This document shows, in pieces, positions 26,861-35,279 of a DNA stretch of 64,000 nt. Origin of the DNA: Gordonia heveisoli (GTDB taxonomy: Bacteria > Actinomycetota > Actinomycetes > Mycobacteriales > Mycobacteriaceae); the NCBI RefSeq assembly GCF_030315745.1, contig NZ_JASXSH010000012.1, positions 62,001-126,000 on the forward strand, given 5' to 3'. The notes under the pieces were generated by a model. The model saw nothing but the letters and a program-made list of their open reading frames with translations. It made no database searches and was not told where the DNA came from. A program made the position numbers and the translations under genes. Every line of letters begins with the position of its first letter. Within the stretch, counting starts at the first letter, position 1.

Positions 26861-28489
26861 TCACACGGGCGGACTGGATCCGGTGGCAGCGGGCGCCGAG
26901 TCGGTGCGAATCATCCTGATGGAGTTGAGCAGGCCCAGAGCACCGGCCACCAACGGCACCAGCAGTGCGAACTGCAGCGCGACCGGCCGGACGTCGGTGT
27001 TGATGCGAATGATCTCGTCGGCGACGGCCGGCGGCTGGCCGACCAGGGTCTCGCGCAGGGCGGTATTGCTCATCACCTCGGCGTCGTCCTCCAGGACCTG
27101 GGCGACGTGATCCTTGTCCGCCGGGGGTAGGACGTCGCTGTCCTGGGCCTGATCGGTGAAGCCGATCGCGAGTGTGGCGAGCAGGACCGCACCGGCCATC
27201 GCGAGACCGAAGGATAGCCCGAAAGAACCTGCCGCCGAATTGGTCCCGGCTGCCTCGCTGACCTGTTCCTCACTCATCGGCCCGAGTGTGTAGTCGTTGA
27301 GCTGGGAGACGAGCAGCCCCAGGCCGCTTCCGGCGACGACCAGCGGGAGGATCAGACTCCAGCCGAAGTCGGCTCGCGGTACCAGCGGAATCAACACCGC
27401 CACACCGAGAGTCAACAAACCGAAGCCGCCGGCGACCAGGATGCCTGCGCGGATGTGGCCGGCACGCTGACCGGCGAGTAGCGCCACGACGAACATACTC
27501 AGCGACAGGGGCGCCAGCGAGAGACCGGCTTGCATCGCGTTGTACTCCAGCACCATCTGCAGGTAGATCGGCAGCGCGATCATGATGCCACCGAGCGCGA
27601 TCTGCTGCAGCATCTGCTGGGTCACCCCGATGCGGAACGGCTTGGACCGGAACATCTCCGGGTTCATCAGCGACGGTTTGCCCGCGCGATGGCGGCGAAT
27701 CAGCCAGTACACCAACGATCCCATCGCGACGGCACCGACGGCCAGGAATGCGCCGACCGACTCGCCGCCCTCCTGCCACACCAGGACACCGAGCACGATG
27801 CCGCCCATACCGACGACCGACAGCAGCGCACCGACGACATCCACGCCGCGGGGACCCTCGTAGGGGGAGTCGTGCACCAGTTTGATGCCGACGAGCACGA
27901 TCACGATGATGACGACCTCGAGGACGAATGCGATGCGCCACGACAGGTAGGTCGTGATGAATCCGCCGAGGAGCGGGCCGACTGCCGCGGCGATGGCCGC
28001 GGCCGCCCCGACCAGGGCGTAGACCCGCTTCTGGGCGGGTCCCGCGAAGTTGCCGTGGATCAGTGACTGCATGGCCGGGAGTAGCAGCGACGCACCGATG
28101 CCACCGATCACCGCCCAGAAGATCACCACCACGAGCAAGCTCTGCGCGACGGCCATCGCGGACGCACCGACGGCGTAGCCGAGGAGGCCGATAACGTAGG
28201 CGCGTTTGCGGCCGATGAGGTCCCCGACCTTGGAGCCGATGAGGATGAAGGCCGCTGAGACGAGTGCTTCCAGGGCGATCGCCGACTGAACCCCGCTGAC
28301 TGTGGTGTCCAGATCGCGAACCACCGCCGAGATCGAGACATTCATCAGCGAGGTGTCGACCACGAGGACGAACATCGCCATGGAGAGCAGGACCGCGAGA
28401 ATCATTCGCTTGCCTACCAATTCGTCGGCCGCGCCGCCGTCGCCATCGTCCCCCCGCGCGCCATCTCCGGCACCAGACAATTCGGTCAT
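26861..28489 (-). CDS. MFS drug-efflux transporter (DHA2, 14 helices)
   Basis: 542 residues from ATG 28489 (MTELSGAGDGARGDD). A charged cytoplasmic N-terminus is followed by about 14 hydrophobic helices. DHA2 features: MFVLVVDTSLMNVSISAVVRDL in the first helix region, GSKVGDLIGRKRAYVIG (loop 2-3 motif A) and VGPLLGGFITTYLSWRIAF (antiporter motif C region). A 120-residue acidic segment (about 470-500) lies before the last helix. Likely proton-drug antiporter; substrate unknown. Confidence 0.9.
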   Translation of the reverse strand: MTELSGAGDGARGDDGDGGAADELVGKRMILAVLLSMAMFVLVVDTSLMNVSISAVVRDLDTTVSGVQSAIALEALVSAAFILIGSKVGDLIGRKRAYVIGLLGYAVGASAMAVAQSLLVVVIFWAVIGGIGASLLLPAMQSLIHGNFAGPAQKRVYALVGAAAAIAAAVGPLLGGFITTYLSWRIAFVLEVVIIVIVLVGIKLVHDSPYEGPRGVDVVGALLSVVGMGGIVLGVLVWQEGGESVGAFLAVGAVAMGSLVYWLIRRHRAGKPSLMNPEMFRSKPFRIGVTQQMLQQIALGGIMIALPIYLQMVLEYNAMQAGLSLAPLSLSMFVVALLAGQRAGHIRAGILVAGGFGLLTLGVAVLIPLVPRADFGWSLILPLVVAGSGLGLLVSQLNDYTLGPMSEEQVSEAAGTNSAAGSFGLSFGLAMAGAVLLATLAIGFTDQAQDSDVLPPADKDHVAQVLEDDAEVMSNTALRETLVGQPPAVADEIIRINTDVRPVALQFALLVPLVAGALGLLNSIRMIRTDSAPAATGSSPPV

Positions 28490-28556
28490 CGCCACCGCCT
28501 CTCGGCGAACGGGCCACGCCGATCTGTTGGTGTCGACGACAGTTCCCAGCGCAAGC

Positions 28557-29852
28557 TTAAGCGCACATGTCCTTACTCGACAACGGATTCCACCTCGCGG
28601 GGCGACCGTCGATGCCCACCTGCACCGCCGTGACGACGGCCACCGCAGCCGACCCCAGCACCAACACCGGGTAACCGAAAGCGCCGACGACCACCCCGGC
28701 AACAGCTCCGGCGACCGCGCCCGCCAGGCTCATCACAGTGTCGGAGAAGCCCTGTGCGCGTGTCCGTATCGCGACGTCGACCGACTCGGTCAGCAACGCG
28801 GCGGCGGCCACCGTGGACGCCGACCATCCGACGCCGAGCAGGATGAGCGCCGCCACCAGGCCGGGCCGCGAATCGGCGCCCAAGAAGCCGACGAGGCAGG
28901 CGATGACGAGGATCGCCTGTCCGGCGAGAATGGTCTGCACCCGCCCGAATCGGTCGGCGCTCACGCCCATCACCGGGGCCAGGAAGTACATGCCTGCCAG
29001 GTGGGCGCTGATCGACAACCCGACGATCGTCAGGCTCGCACCACCGTGGTGCAGGTGCACCGGAGTCAGTGCCATCACCGCGATCATCACCGCATGAGCC
29101 GAGACGACCGTCGCCACCGCGGCCCGCGCCCGCGGCGTCCGACGGATACCGGAAACCACGTCGGCCCAGGTGGTGTCGTCGGCACTCTCCCTCGTCGAAC
29201 CGGCCAGATGTAGCGGATCCGGACGCAGGCCCACGATCAGCACACCGGCCGCGAGGAGCGATCCAGCCGCGCCGATCAGGAACGGCCCGGCGAGGTCGTC
29301 GAGGCCGAGGGCGGCGGCGACCCGCGCACCCGCGGGGATCAGTGCCGGTCCGGCAACCGCACCCACCATCGTCATCCAGACGACCAGGGACAAGTCCCGT
29401 CCACGCGTGGTCGGCGCGGACAGGTCGGTTGCGGCGAAACGAGCCTGCAACCCCACCGCGGTGCCCGCTCCGACGCCGGCCATGCCGATCAGCAGCAGAA
29501 GGAACCATCGGGTATCGACCGCCACGGCGACGACCACAGCACCGCAGGCCGCGATGAGCAGACCAGTGGCCAACGCCGGGCGGCGACCACGACGCTGGGC
29601 GAGGGCCGCCAGCGGCAACCCGGCCGCCGCCGCCCCCAGGGTCAGCACCGTCGTCGGGACCCCGGCCAGCGATCCGCTCCCCGACAATTCCTCCCCGAGG
29701 ATGGATCCGAGAGCGAGCGATGCGCCCATGGACAACCCACCGAGGATCTGTGCGGCACACAGCAGTATGAGAGTCCGCAGCCGGACGCGCGCCAGATCGA
29801 TACTGCCGGAGTCGCCGATCATCTTCTCGGCCACCAGTTTCTTGTCAACCAT
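28557..29852 (-). CDS. MFS transporter, 12 helices
   Basis: 431 residues from ATG 29852 (MVDKKLVAEKMIGDSG); ATG 29822 is an alternative. Twelve hydrophobic segments; AALAQRRGRRPALATG is the loop 2-3 motif. Divergent from the GlxA-type regulator (start 29918), which probably controls it. It is followed in the same direction by the DHA2 gene after 67 bp. Confidence 0.86.
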   Translation of the reverse strand: MVDKKLVAEKMIGDSGSIDLARVRLRTLILLCAAQILGGLSMGASLALGSILGEELSGSGSLAGVPTTVLTLGAAAAGLPLAALAQRRGRRPALATGLLIAACGAVVVAVAVDTRWFLLLLIGMAGVGAGTAVGLQARFAATDLSAPTTRGRDLSLVVWMTMVGAVAGPALIPAGARVAAALGLDDLAGPFLIGAAGSLLAAGVLIVGLRPDPLHLAGSTRESADDTTWADVVSGIRRTPRARAAVATVVSAHAVMIAVMALTPVHLHHGGASLTIVGLSISAHLAGMYFLAPVMGVSADRFGRVQTILAGQAILVIACLVGFLGADSRPGLVAALILLGVGWSASTVAAAALLTESVDVAIRTRAQGFSDTVMSLAGAVAGAVAGVVVGAFGYPVLVLGSAAVAVVTAVQVGIDGRPARWNPLSSKDMCA

Positions 29853-29917
29853 GCCTTCAGCATCGACGTCGGGCCGAACGACAGCCAGTGGCATCTCTGC
29901 CCATATACCCTTGATTC

Positions 29918-30934
29918 ATGCCAACCCCGACATCCGGCCCCGACCAGCAGCCGCACCGCGTCGCCGTGCTGATCACCGACGGGCTCGTACTGATGGATAT
30001 GGCCGCGCCCGTCCAGCTCTTCGGCCACACCGGCCGGCCACGCTACGAGGTGGTCATCTGCACCGAACAACCGGGCCTGGTCAGCACCTGCGCGGGTATC
30101 ACCGTCCACGCCGACCGTGGACTCGACGCACTGGAGTCCGCGGACACCATCATCGTCCCCGGCTATCACGACGCCGCCCGACGCACCCCGTCGCGCGTGG
30201 TCACCGATGCGCTGCGCGCGGCCCACCGGCGCGGCACCCGCATCGCGTCGATCTGCGTCGGAGCCTTCACCCTGGCCGAAGCCGGACTCCTCGACGGCCG
30301 GCCCGCCACCACCCATTGGATCGACGCGGCCACCCTCGCGAGTCGCTATCCGTCGATCCGGGTCGATCCGGCGGTGCTCTACGTCGACGACGGCGACATC
30401 CTGACCAGCGCGGGCCTGGCCGCGGGTATCGATCTGTGCCTGCATCTGGTGGAGCTCGATCAGGGCGCCGACGTCGCCCGCGACTTCGCCCGACGCACCG
30501 TCGTCGCCTTTCACCGGCCGGGTGGCCAAGCCCAGTTCATGCCGCCCACCGCAGCAGAAGATGACGCGGAGATCGGCGAGATCTCACACCAGGCAATGAC
30601 TTCCGGCGACAACCCACTCGGCGCGACAACCCGCTGGGCGCTGACCGACCTCACCCGACCGCTGGGCGTCGCCGACCTGGCGGCACACGCGGGCATGTCG
30701 TTACGCACCTTCAACCGGCGATTTCACGAAACCCACGGGACCGGACCCGGCCAGTGGCTGACCGGACAGCGATTGCGCCGTGCCGCACAATTACTCGAAC
30801 GGACCGACCTCCCCGTCGATCAGGTCGCGGCCGCGGTCGGCCTGAGCGCCGAGAGCCTGCGCGTCCAGTTCCGCAATCGGATGGCATTGTCCCCCAGCGC
30901 CTATCGGAACAACTTTCGCGTCAGCTCCGCCTAG
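29918..30934 (+). CDS. GlxA-type AraC-family regulator with DJ-1/PfpI domain
   Basis: 338 residues. The N-terminal amidotransferase-like domain (about 12-180) carries SICVGAFTLAEAGLLDG, where Cys113 sits at the nucleophile-elbow position. The C-terminal AraC double HTH (about 238-335) reads GVADLAAHAGMSLRTFNRRF and VDQVAAAVGLSAESLRVQFR. Likely regulator of the divergent MFS gene; the 65-bp gap between starts would hold the operator. Confidence 0.92.
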   Translation: MPTPTSGPDQQPHRVAVLITDGLVLMDMAAPVQLFGHTGRPRYEVVICTEQPGLVSTCAGITVHADRGLDALESADTIIVPGYHDAARRTPSRVVTDALRAAHRRGTRIASICVGAFTLAEAGLLDGRPATTHWIDAATLASRYPSIRVDPAVLYVDDGDILTSAGLAAGIDLCLHLVELDQGADVARDFARRTVVAFHRPGGQAQFMPPTAAEDDAEIGEISHQAMTSGDNPLGATTRWALTDLTRPLGVADLAAHAGMSLRTFNRRFHETHGTGPGQWLTGQRLRRAAQLLERTDLPVDQVAAAVGLSAESLRVQFRNRMALSPSAYRNNFRVSSA

Positions 30935-30952
30935 TGACCCACCCGAGCCGGT

Positions 30953-31708
30953 CTAGGTCAGCATGTCGTAGGAGAGTTTGCCGACCATCACCACGACGAC
31001 CCCGAGGAGCACCCACCGCACGAAAGCACTGCCCCGGCCGATCGCCATATGCGAACCGATCTGCGCTCCAACGATATTGGCCACGGCCAGACTCAGTCCG
31101 AGTAGCCACAGAATATGACCGCCGATCGCGAAGACCACCAGTGCACCCAGATTCGTCCCGGTGTTGATGACCTTCGCCATCGCCGAACTCTCCAGGAAGC
31201 TGGTACCGACCAGGGCGGTGAGACTGATGATCAGGAAGGTGCCGGTCCCCGGCCCCATGACACCGTCGTAGAAGGCGATGACGACACCGGCGACAACCAG
31301 TCCGGCCAACACCGACAACCGCGACTTCTCCTGCGTGCCATGCCCGCCGAAGCTCGGGTTGAGGGCGACGAACAGCCCGACCGCGACCAGCAGAGCGAGC
31401 ACGATCGGGGTGAAGATCGCCTTCGGCAACACCGATGCGACGGTGGCACCCACACCCGCGAAGAAGATCGCGGTGCCGAAGACCGGCAGCAGCCGACGCC
31501 AGTTCATCGGCACATGACGGGAGAACCGCCAGGCCGCCGACGCCGTCCCGAAGACCGCGGCCAGCTTGTTGGTACCCATCGCGGTCGCCGGGGCGAGTCC
31601 GGGATCGGCGATGAGGAGGGCCGGAATCAGGACCAGTCCGCCGCCGCCGACGACCGCGTCGACCCAGCCCGCCCCGGCCGCCGCCGCGATCAGGAGCGCG
31701 ACATCCAC
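30953..31708 (-). CDS. TSUP-family (TauE/SafE) permease
   Basis: 251 residues with seven or eight hydrophobic helices. Opening GAGWVDAVVGGGGLVLIPALL and repeat GVMGPGTGTFLIISLTALVG are typical of TauE/SafE sulfonate or sulfite-type transporters. Substrate not predicted. It is 4 nt downstream of ridA on the same strand, so probably co-transcribed. Confidence 0.9.
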   Translation of the reverse strand: MDVALLIAAAAGAGWVDAVVGGGGLVLIPALLIADPGLAPATAMGTNKLAAVFGTASAAWRFSRHVPMNWRRLLPVFGTAIFFAGVGATVASVLPKAIFTPIVLALLVAVGLFVALNPSFGGHGTQEKSRLSVLAGLVVAGVVIAFYDGVMGPGTGTFLIISLTALVGTSFLESSAMAKVINTGTNLGALVVFAIGGHILWLLGLSLAVANIVGAQIGSHMAIGRGSAFVRWVLLGVVVVMVGKLSYDMLT

Positions 31709-31712
31709 GCCG

Positions 31713-32180
31713 TCAGGCGACCTCGACGATCAGCTCGACCTCGACCGGCGCACCCAACGGCAGCTCGGACACACCGACCGCCGACCGCGCGTGCACACCG
31801 GCGTCTCCGAAGATCTCACCGAGCACGAACGACGCCCCGTTGATGACACCCGGCTGACCGGTGAAACCGGGCGCGGACGCGACGAAGCCGACAACTTTGA
31901 CCACCCGCACCACCGAGTCGATACCGACCAGCGCGTCGACCGCGGCCAGCGCGTTCAGCGCACAGACGCGCGCGGCCGCGGTGGCCACCTGCGGATCGAC
32001 GATGCCCTCCGCACCGTCGGACACCTTGCCGCGGGCGGTGAGCTCACCGTCGACCATCGGCAGCTGGCCGGAGGTGTAGACCAGATTCCCGGTCCGCACG
32101 GCCGGGGTGTAGCTGGCCACCGGCGGCACGACCGGTGGAAGAGCGATGCCGAGTTCGGCGAGCTTCTCGGTCCACGTCAT
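31713..32180 (-). CDS. RidA-family enamine/imine deaminase
   Basis: 155 residues, the Rv3678c type. YjgF/RidA trimer fold: VASYTPAVRTGNLVYTSGQLP near the N-terminus and PLGAPVEVELIVEVA at the C-terminus. The canonical catalytic Arg of RidA (R105 region) is not evident in ALGAPVEVE, so it may belong to a non-deaminase Rid subgroup. Lies between the DUF4177 gene and the TSUP gene. Confidence 0.88.
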   Translation of the reverse strand: MTWTEKLAELGIALPPVVPPVASYTPAVRTGNLVYTSGQLPMVDGELTARGKVSDGAEGIVDPQVATAAARVCALNALAAVDALVGIDSVVRVVKVVGFVASAPGFTGQPGVINGASFVLGEIFGDAGVHARSAVGVSELPLGAPVEVELIVEVA

Positions 32181-32184
32181 CGCC

Positions 32185-32349
32185 TCAGCCCTTCGGACGC
32201 TTCAGATATGCGACATGCTGCTCGCCGGTCGGGCCGGGCAGTACCGACACCAGTTCCCAGCCGTCGGCACCCCACTGGTCGAGAATCTGCTTGGTCGCGT
32301 GCGTCAGCAGCGGAACGGTCACGTACTCCCACGCGGTCACTTCACTCAT
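32185..32349 (-). CDS. DUF4177-type small protein, Rv3678A-like
   Basis: 54 residues (MSEVTAWEYVTVPL to VAYLKRPKG). The pattern WEYVTVPLL...ILDQWGADGWELVSVLPG is the DUF4177 signature. ATG at 32349, stop at 32185, 4 nt before the ridA ATG. Same small gene between ridA and the Get3 pair as in mycobacteria. Its start lies 44 bp from the divergent ATPase gene. Confidence 0.88.
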   Translation of the reverse strand: MSEVTAWEYVTVPLLTHATKQILDQWGADGWELVSVLPGPTGEQHVAYLKRPKG

Positions 32350-32392
32350 GGACCCAGCCTATCGGGTGAGACGTTGTGGCTATGGTGTTGCA

Positions 32393-33490
32393 GTGGCCAA
32401 AGAACCAGGCGCGCGCTCCGCATCCGCCGATGTCGCCGATCCCGCCGTGACAGCTATCCCCGCACCGTCGGCCGACGCGGTCGAGACCATCGTCGCGGCG
32501 AACACCTGGCCGGACGCGGCATCGCAGGCCCGACTGCATTTCGTCTCCGGGAAGGGCGGCACCGGCAAGACGACCATGGCGGCCGCACTGGCACTGGCGC
32601 TGGCGGCCGGCGGCAAACGCGTCCTGCTCATCGAATGCGAGGGCCGACAGGGCATCGCGCAGCTCTTCGACATGCCTCCGCTGCCCCCGACCGACACCCG
32701 TATCGCGACCGCCGAAGGTGGCGGTGAGGTCTCCGCGCTCGCCATCGACATCGAGCACGCACTGCTGGAATACCTGGACATGTTCTACAACCTCGGCTTC
32801 GCCGGCCGTGCGATGAAGCGGATCGGTGCCATCGACTTCGTCACCACGGTCGCACCCGGACTACGCGATGTCCTACTGACCGGAAAGATCAAGGAACGCA
32901 TCATCCACACCGACAAGTCCGGTAAGCGGGTCTACGACGCCGTCGTCGTCGACGCCCCGCCGACCGGCCGGATCGGCAACTTCCTCGACGTCACCAAGGC
33001 GATGTCGGATCTGGCCAAGACCGGCCCCATCCGGAAACAGAGCGAAGGTGTGGTCGCCCTGCTGCACTCGCCGGACACCGTCGTCCACCTGGTCACCCTG
33101 CTGGAGGCCATGCCGATCCAGGAGACCATCGAGGCGGTCGCCGAACTCCGCGGCAAGGACCTCAACATCGGCAGTCTGATCATCAATCGGGTACGTCCGT
33201 CACACCTGCCCGAATCCGAGATCGACGACATCGCCGAAGGCCAGATCGACGCGGGCCGTATCCGGGACGGACTGGCCGCGGCCGGACTCAAACTCGGCGA
33301 CGACGACTTCGCCGGCCTGTTGACCGAGACCATCGAGCATGCCACCCGCCTGCAGGCGCAGCAGGTCGCCAAGGCCCAGCTCGACGAGGTCGACCTGCCG
33401 CCCATCGAACTGCCCGAACTCGGCGACGGCGGAATCGACCTCGGTTCCGTCTACGAGCTGGCCAATCTTCTGCAGAAAGCGGGGGCGTGA
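32393..33490 (+). CDS. Get3/ArsA-like ATPase, first of a pair (Rv3679-like)
   Basis: 365 residues from GTG 32393 ([11 protein letters not shown]). Deviant Walker [10 protein letters not shown] at 52-60, switch region [16 protein letters not shown] and a long C-terminal alpha-helical part. In M. tuberculosis the Rv3679-Rv3680 pair forms a heteromeric, Get3-related ATPase reported to protect against glycerol and glyoxylate-linked toxicity and nitric stress; no TRC40-type insertion role is shown. A 40-residue Ala/Pro-rich N-terminal extension precedes the domain. Stop overlaps the next gene. Confidence 0.92.
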   Translation: MAKEPGARSASADVADPAVTAIPAPSADAVETIVAANTWPDAASQARLHFVSGKGGTGKTTMAAALALALAAGGKRVLLIECEGRQGIAQLFDMPPLPPTDTRIATAEGGGEVSALAIDIEHALLEYLDMFYNLGFAGRAMKRIGAIDFVTTVAPGLRDVLLTGKIKERIIHTDKSGKRVYDAVVVDAPPTGRIGNFLDVTKAMSDLAKTGPIRKQSEGVVALLHSPDTVVHLVTLLEAMPIQETIEAVAELRGKDLNIGSLIINRVRPSHLPESEIDDIAEGQIDAGRIRDGLAAAGLKLGDDDFAGLLTETIEHATRLQAQQVAKAQLDEVDLPPIELPELGDGGIDLGSVYELANLLQKAGA

Positions 33491-34584
33491 TGACGCTCGA
33501 CCTCAAGATGGGGTCGGTGCTCACCGATCCGGCCACCCGCGTGGTGATCTGCTGCGGCGCAGGCGGCGTCGGCAAGACCACCACCGCCGCCGCGATGGCG
33601 ATGTACGCCGCCGAACAGGGCCGCACGGTTGCGGTACTGACGATCGACCCGGCCCGGCGTCTGGCCCAGTCGCTGGGGATGTCCGAGCTGACCAACGAAC
33701 CGCAGCCGGTCGAGATCGACGGCACCGGCTCGCTGGACGCGATGATGCTCGACATGCGACGCACCTTCGACGACATGGTCGTGGAGTATTCGACCCCCGA
33801 CCGCGCCGCGGCGATCATGGAGAACTCCTTCTATCAGACGATGGCGTCGTCCTTCTCCGGCACGCAGGAGTACATGGCGATGGAGAAGCTCGGCAAGCTG
33901 ATCGAGCAGGACCACTGGGATCTCATCGTCGTGGACACCCCGCCGTCGCGAAACGCACTCGACTTCCTCGATGCCCCGCAGCGGATGACGTCTTTCCTGT
34001 CCGGCAGGCTGATGAAGGTGCTGGTCGGCGGCGGCCGCGGTGTCGGACGCGTCGTGACCGGTGCGATGAGCCTGGCCATGCGCGGGGTCTCGACCATCAT
34101 CGGCGGCGACATGCTGCGGGACGTTGCGACGTTCGTGCAGTCGCTGGATTCGATGTTCGGCGGATTCCAGGAACGCGCCGGCCGCACCTATGAGTTGCTC
34201 AAGCAGCCGGGCACCCAGTTCGCGGTGGTCGCGGCCGCCGAGGCCGACGCGCTGCGCGAGGCCGCGTTCTTCGTCGATCGGCTCTCCGAGGAGAACATGC
34301 CACTGGCCGGTCTGATCCTCAACCGCACCCATCCGAACCTGACGTCGGTCTCCGAGGAATCGGCACGGGTCGCGCTGGACTCGGCCACCGATTCACTGAC
34401 GCGCGGGGTGCTGCAGATTCACGCCGATCGCGCCGCCACCGGAAAACGGGAACTGCATCTGTTGCAGCGGTTCACCGCATCGCATCCGCACGTGCCGATG
34501 GTCGGGGTGCCGTCGCTGCCCTTCGAGGTGGCCGACGCAGTCGCCCTGCGGGCCGTCGCCGAGCAGATCACCAGCCGCGGCTGA
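33487..34584 (+). CDS. Get3/ArsA-like ATPase, second of a pair (Rv3680-like)
   Basis: 365 residues. GTGATG at the junction offers a GTG start at 33487 (4-nt overlap) or ATG at 33490. Walker [10 protein letters not shown] at about 24-32, [17 protein letters not shown] switch and [10 protein letters not shown]. Partner subunit of the preceding ATPase. The block between 180 and 215 ([19 protein letters not shown]) is Gly-rich and probably flexible. Confidence 0.92.
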   Translation: MMTLDLKMGSVLTDPATRVVICCGAGGVGKTTTAAAMAMYAAEQGRTVAVLTIDPARRLAQSLGMSELTNEPQPVEIDGTGSLDAMMLDMRRTFDDMVVEYSTPDRAAAIMENSFYQTMASSFSGTQEYMAMEKLGKLIEQDHWDLIVVDTPPSRNALDFLDAPQRMTSFLSGRLMKVLVGGGRGVGRVVTGAMSLAMRGVSTIIGGDMLRDVATFVQSLDSMFGGFQERAGRTYELLKQPGTQFAVVAAAEADALREAAFFVDRLSEENMPLAGLILNRTHPNLTSVSEESARVALDSATDSLTRGVLQIHADRAATGKRELHLLQRFTASHPHVPMVGVPSLPFEVADAVALRAVAEQITSRG

Positions 34585-34618
34585 AATCGAACCGGCAAAG
34601 AAGTCGAACCGGTAAAGC

Positions 34619-34649
34619 AATGGGGTGCGGTCGTCGACCGCACCCCATT
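34619..34649. terminator. Bidirectional hairpin between the ATPase pair and whiB4
   Basis: Perfect 14-bp arms AATGGGGTGCGGTC (34619-34632) and GACCGCACCCCATT (34636-34649) around GTC, between convergent genes. Confidence 0.9.
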
Positions 34650-34656
34650 GTTCTGG

Positions 34657-34968
34657 TCAGACTGCGTCGGCGGTATGCCTGCGACGCTGCGCCTCGAAGA
34701 AGGACGACCACGAAGTGACCTCGGGATGCTGGCGGAGCAGCGCCCGACGCTGGCGTTCGGTCATGCCGCCCCAGACGCCGAATTCGACGCGATTGTCCAG
34801 GGCGTCAGCGCCGCATTCCAACTGGACCGGGCAGTGTCGGCAGACGGTCGCCGCCTTGCGCTGCGCGGCGCCGCGAACGAAGAGCTCGTCCGGATCTCCA
34901 CCACGACAACGTGCTCGTGAAACCCACGCCAAACGTTCTTCTCCGGTCGAAACTGCCGCTGTCGCCAT
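34657..34968 (-). CDS. whiB4: WhiB4-type iron-sulfur regulator
   Basis: 103 residues. WhiB family 4Fe-4S ligands Cys21, Cys43, Cys46, Cys52 (CRHCPVQLEC) and the GVWGGMT turn (64-70) followed by a basic RQRRALLRQ helix for DNA contact. WhiB4 is a redox sensor; identity as WhiB4 rests on synteny with Rv3681c, between the ATPase pair and ponA2. Confidence 0.93.
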   Translation of the reverse strand: MATAAVSTGEERLAWVSRARCRGGDPDELFVRGAAQRKAATVCRHCPVQLECGADALDNRVEFGVWGGMTERQRRALLRQHPEVTSWSSFFEAQRRRHTADAV

Positions 34969-35077
34969 CCGTCGACCCCTGTCTGTCGGTATCCGAAACG
35001 CCGATGTGCCCGCTGCCGAAACCTGGTCAGTTGTCCGATATCCCGCGAGGGCTGCTCAGACCACATTTCCCGGTACT

Positions 35078-35093
35078 TGTTACGTGAGTCACA
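35078..35093. promoter_or_regulatory. CRP-like site between whiB4 and ponA2
   Basis: TGTTACGTGAGTCACA: one mismatch from TGTGA-N6-TCACA. It lies in the 311-bp divergent gap (34969-35279), 110 bp upstream of whiB4 and 187 bp upstream of ponA2. Otherwise I see no gene or structure in this gap. Confidence 0.5.
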
Positions 35094-35279
35094 TTCTGCA
35101 CTCAATCTAAGGATCTGTGCATGGGCGCGCAAGTCCTGAACCGAAGAAAATGGCACATTCGTCCTAACCGTTACCGTTTCCGCAGGTCATCGGCCAAAAA
35201 ATCATCTGCCCGGGGATTCCCCCACAACCACGGTGCGGGCTGACGTCCAGTTGCGACGATCACACGTATCCTGTCGGGT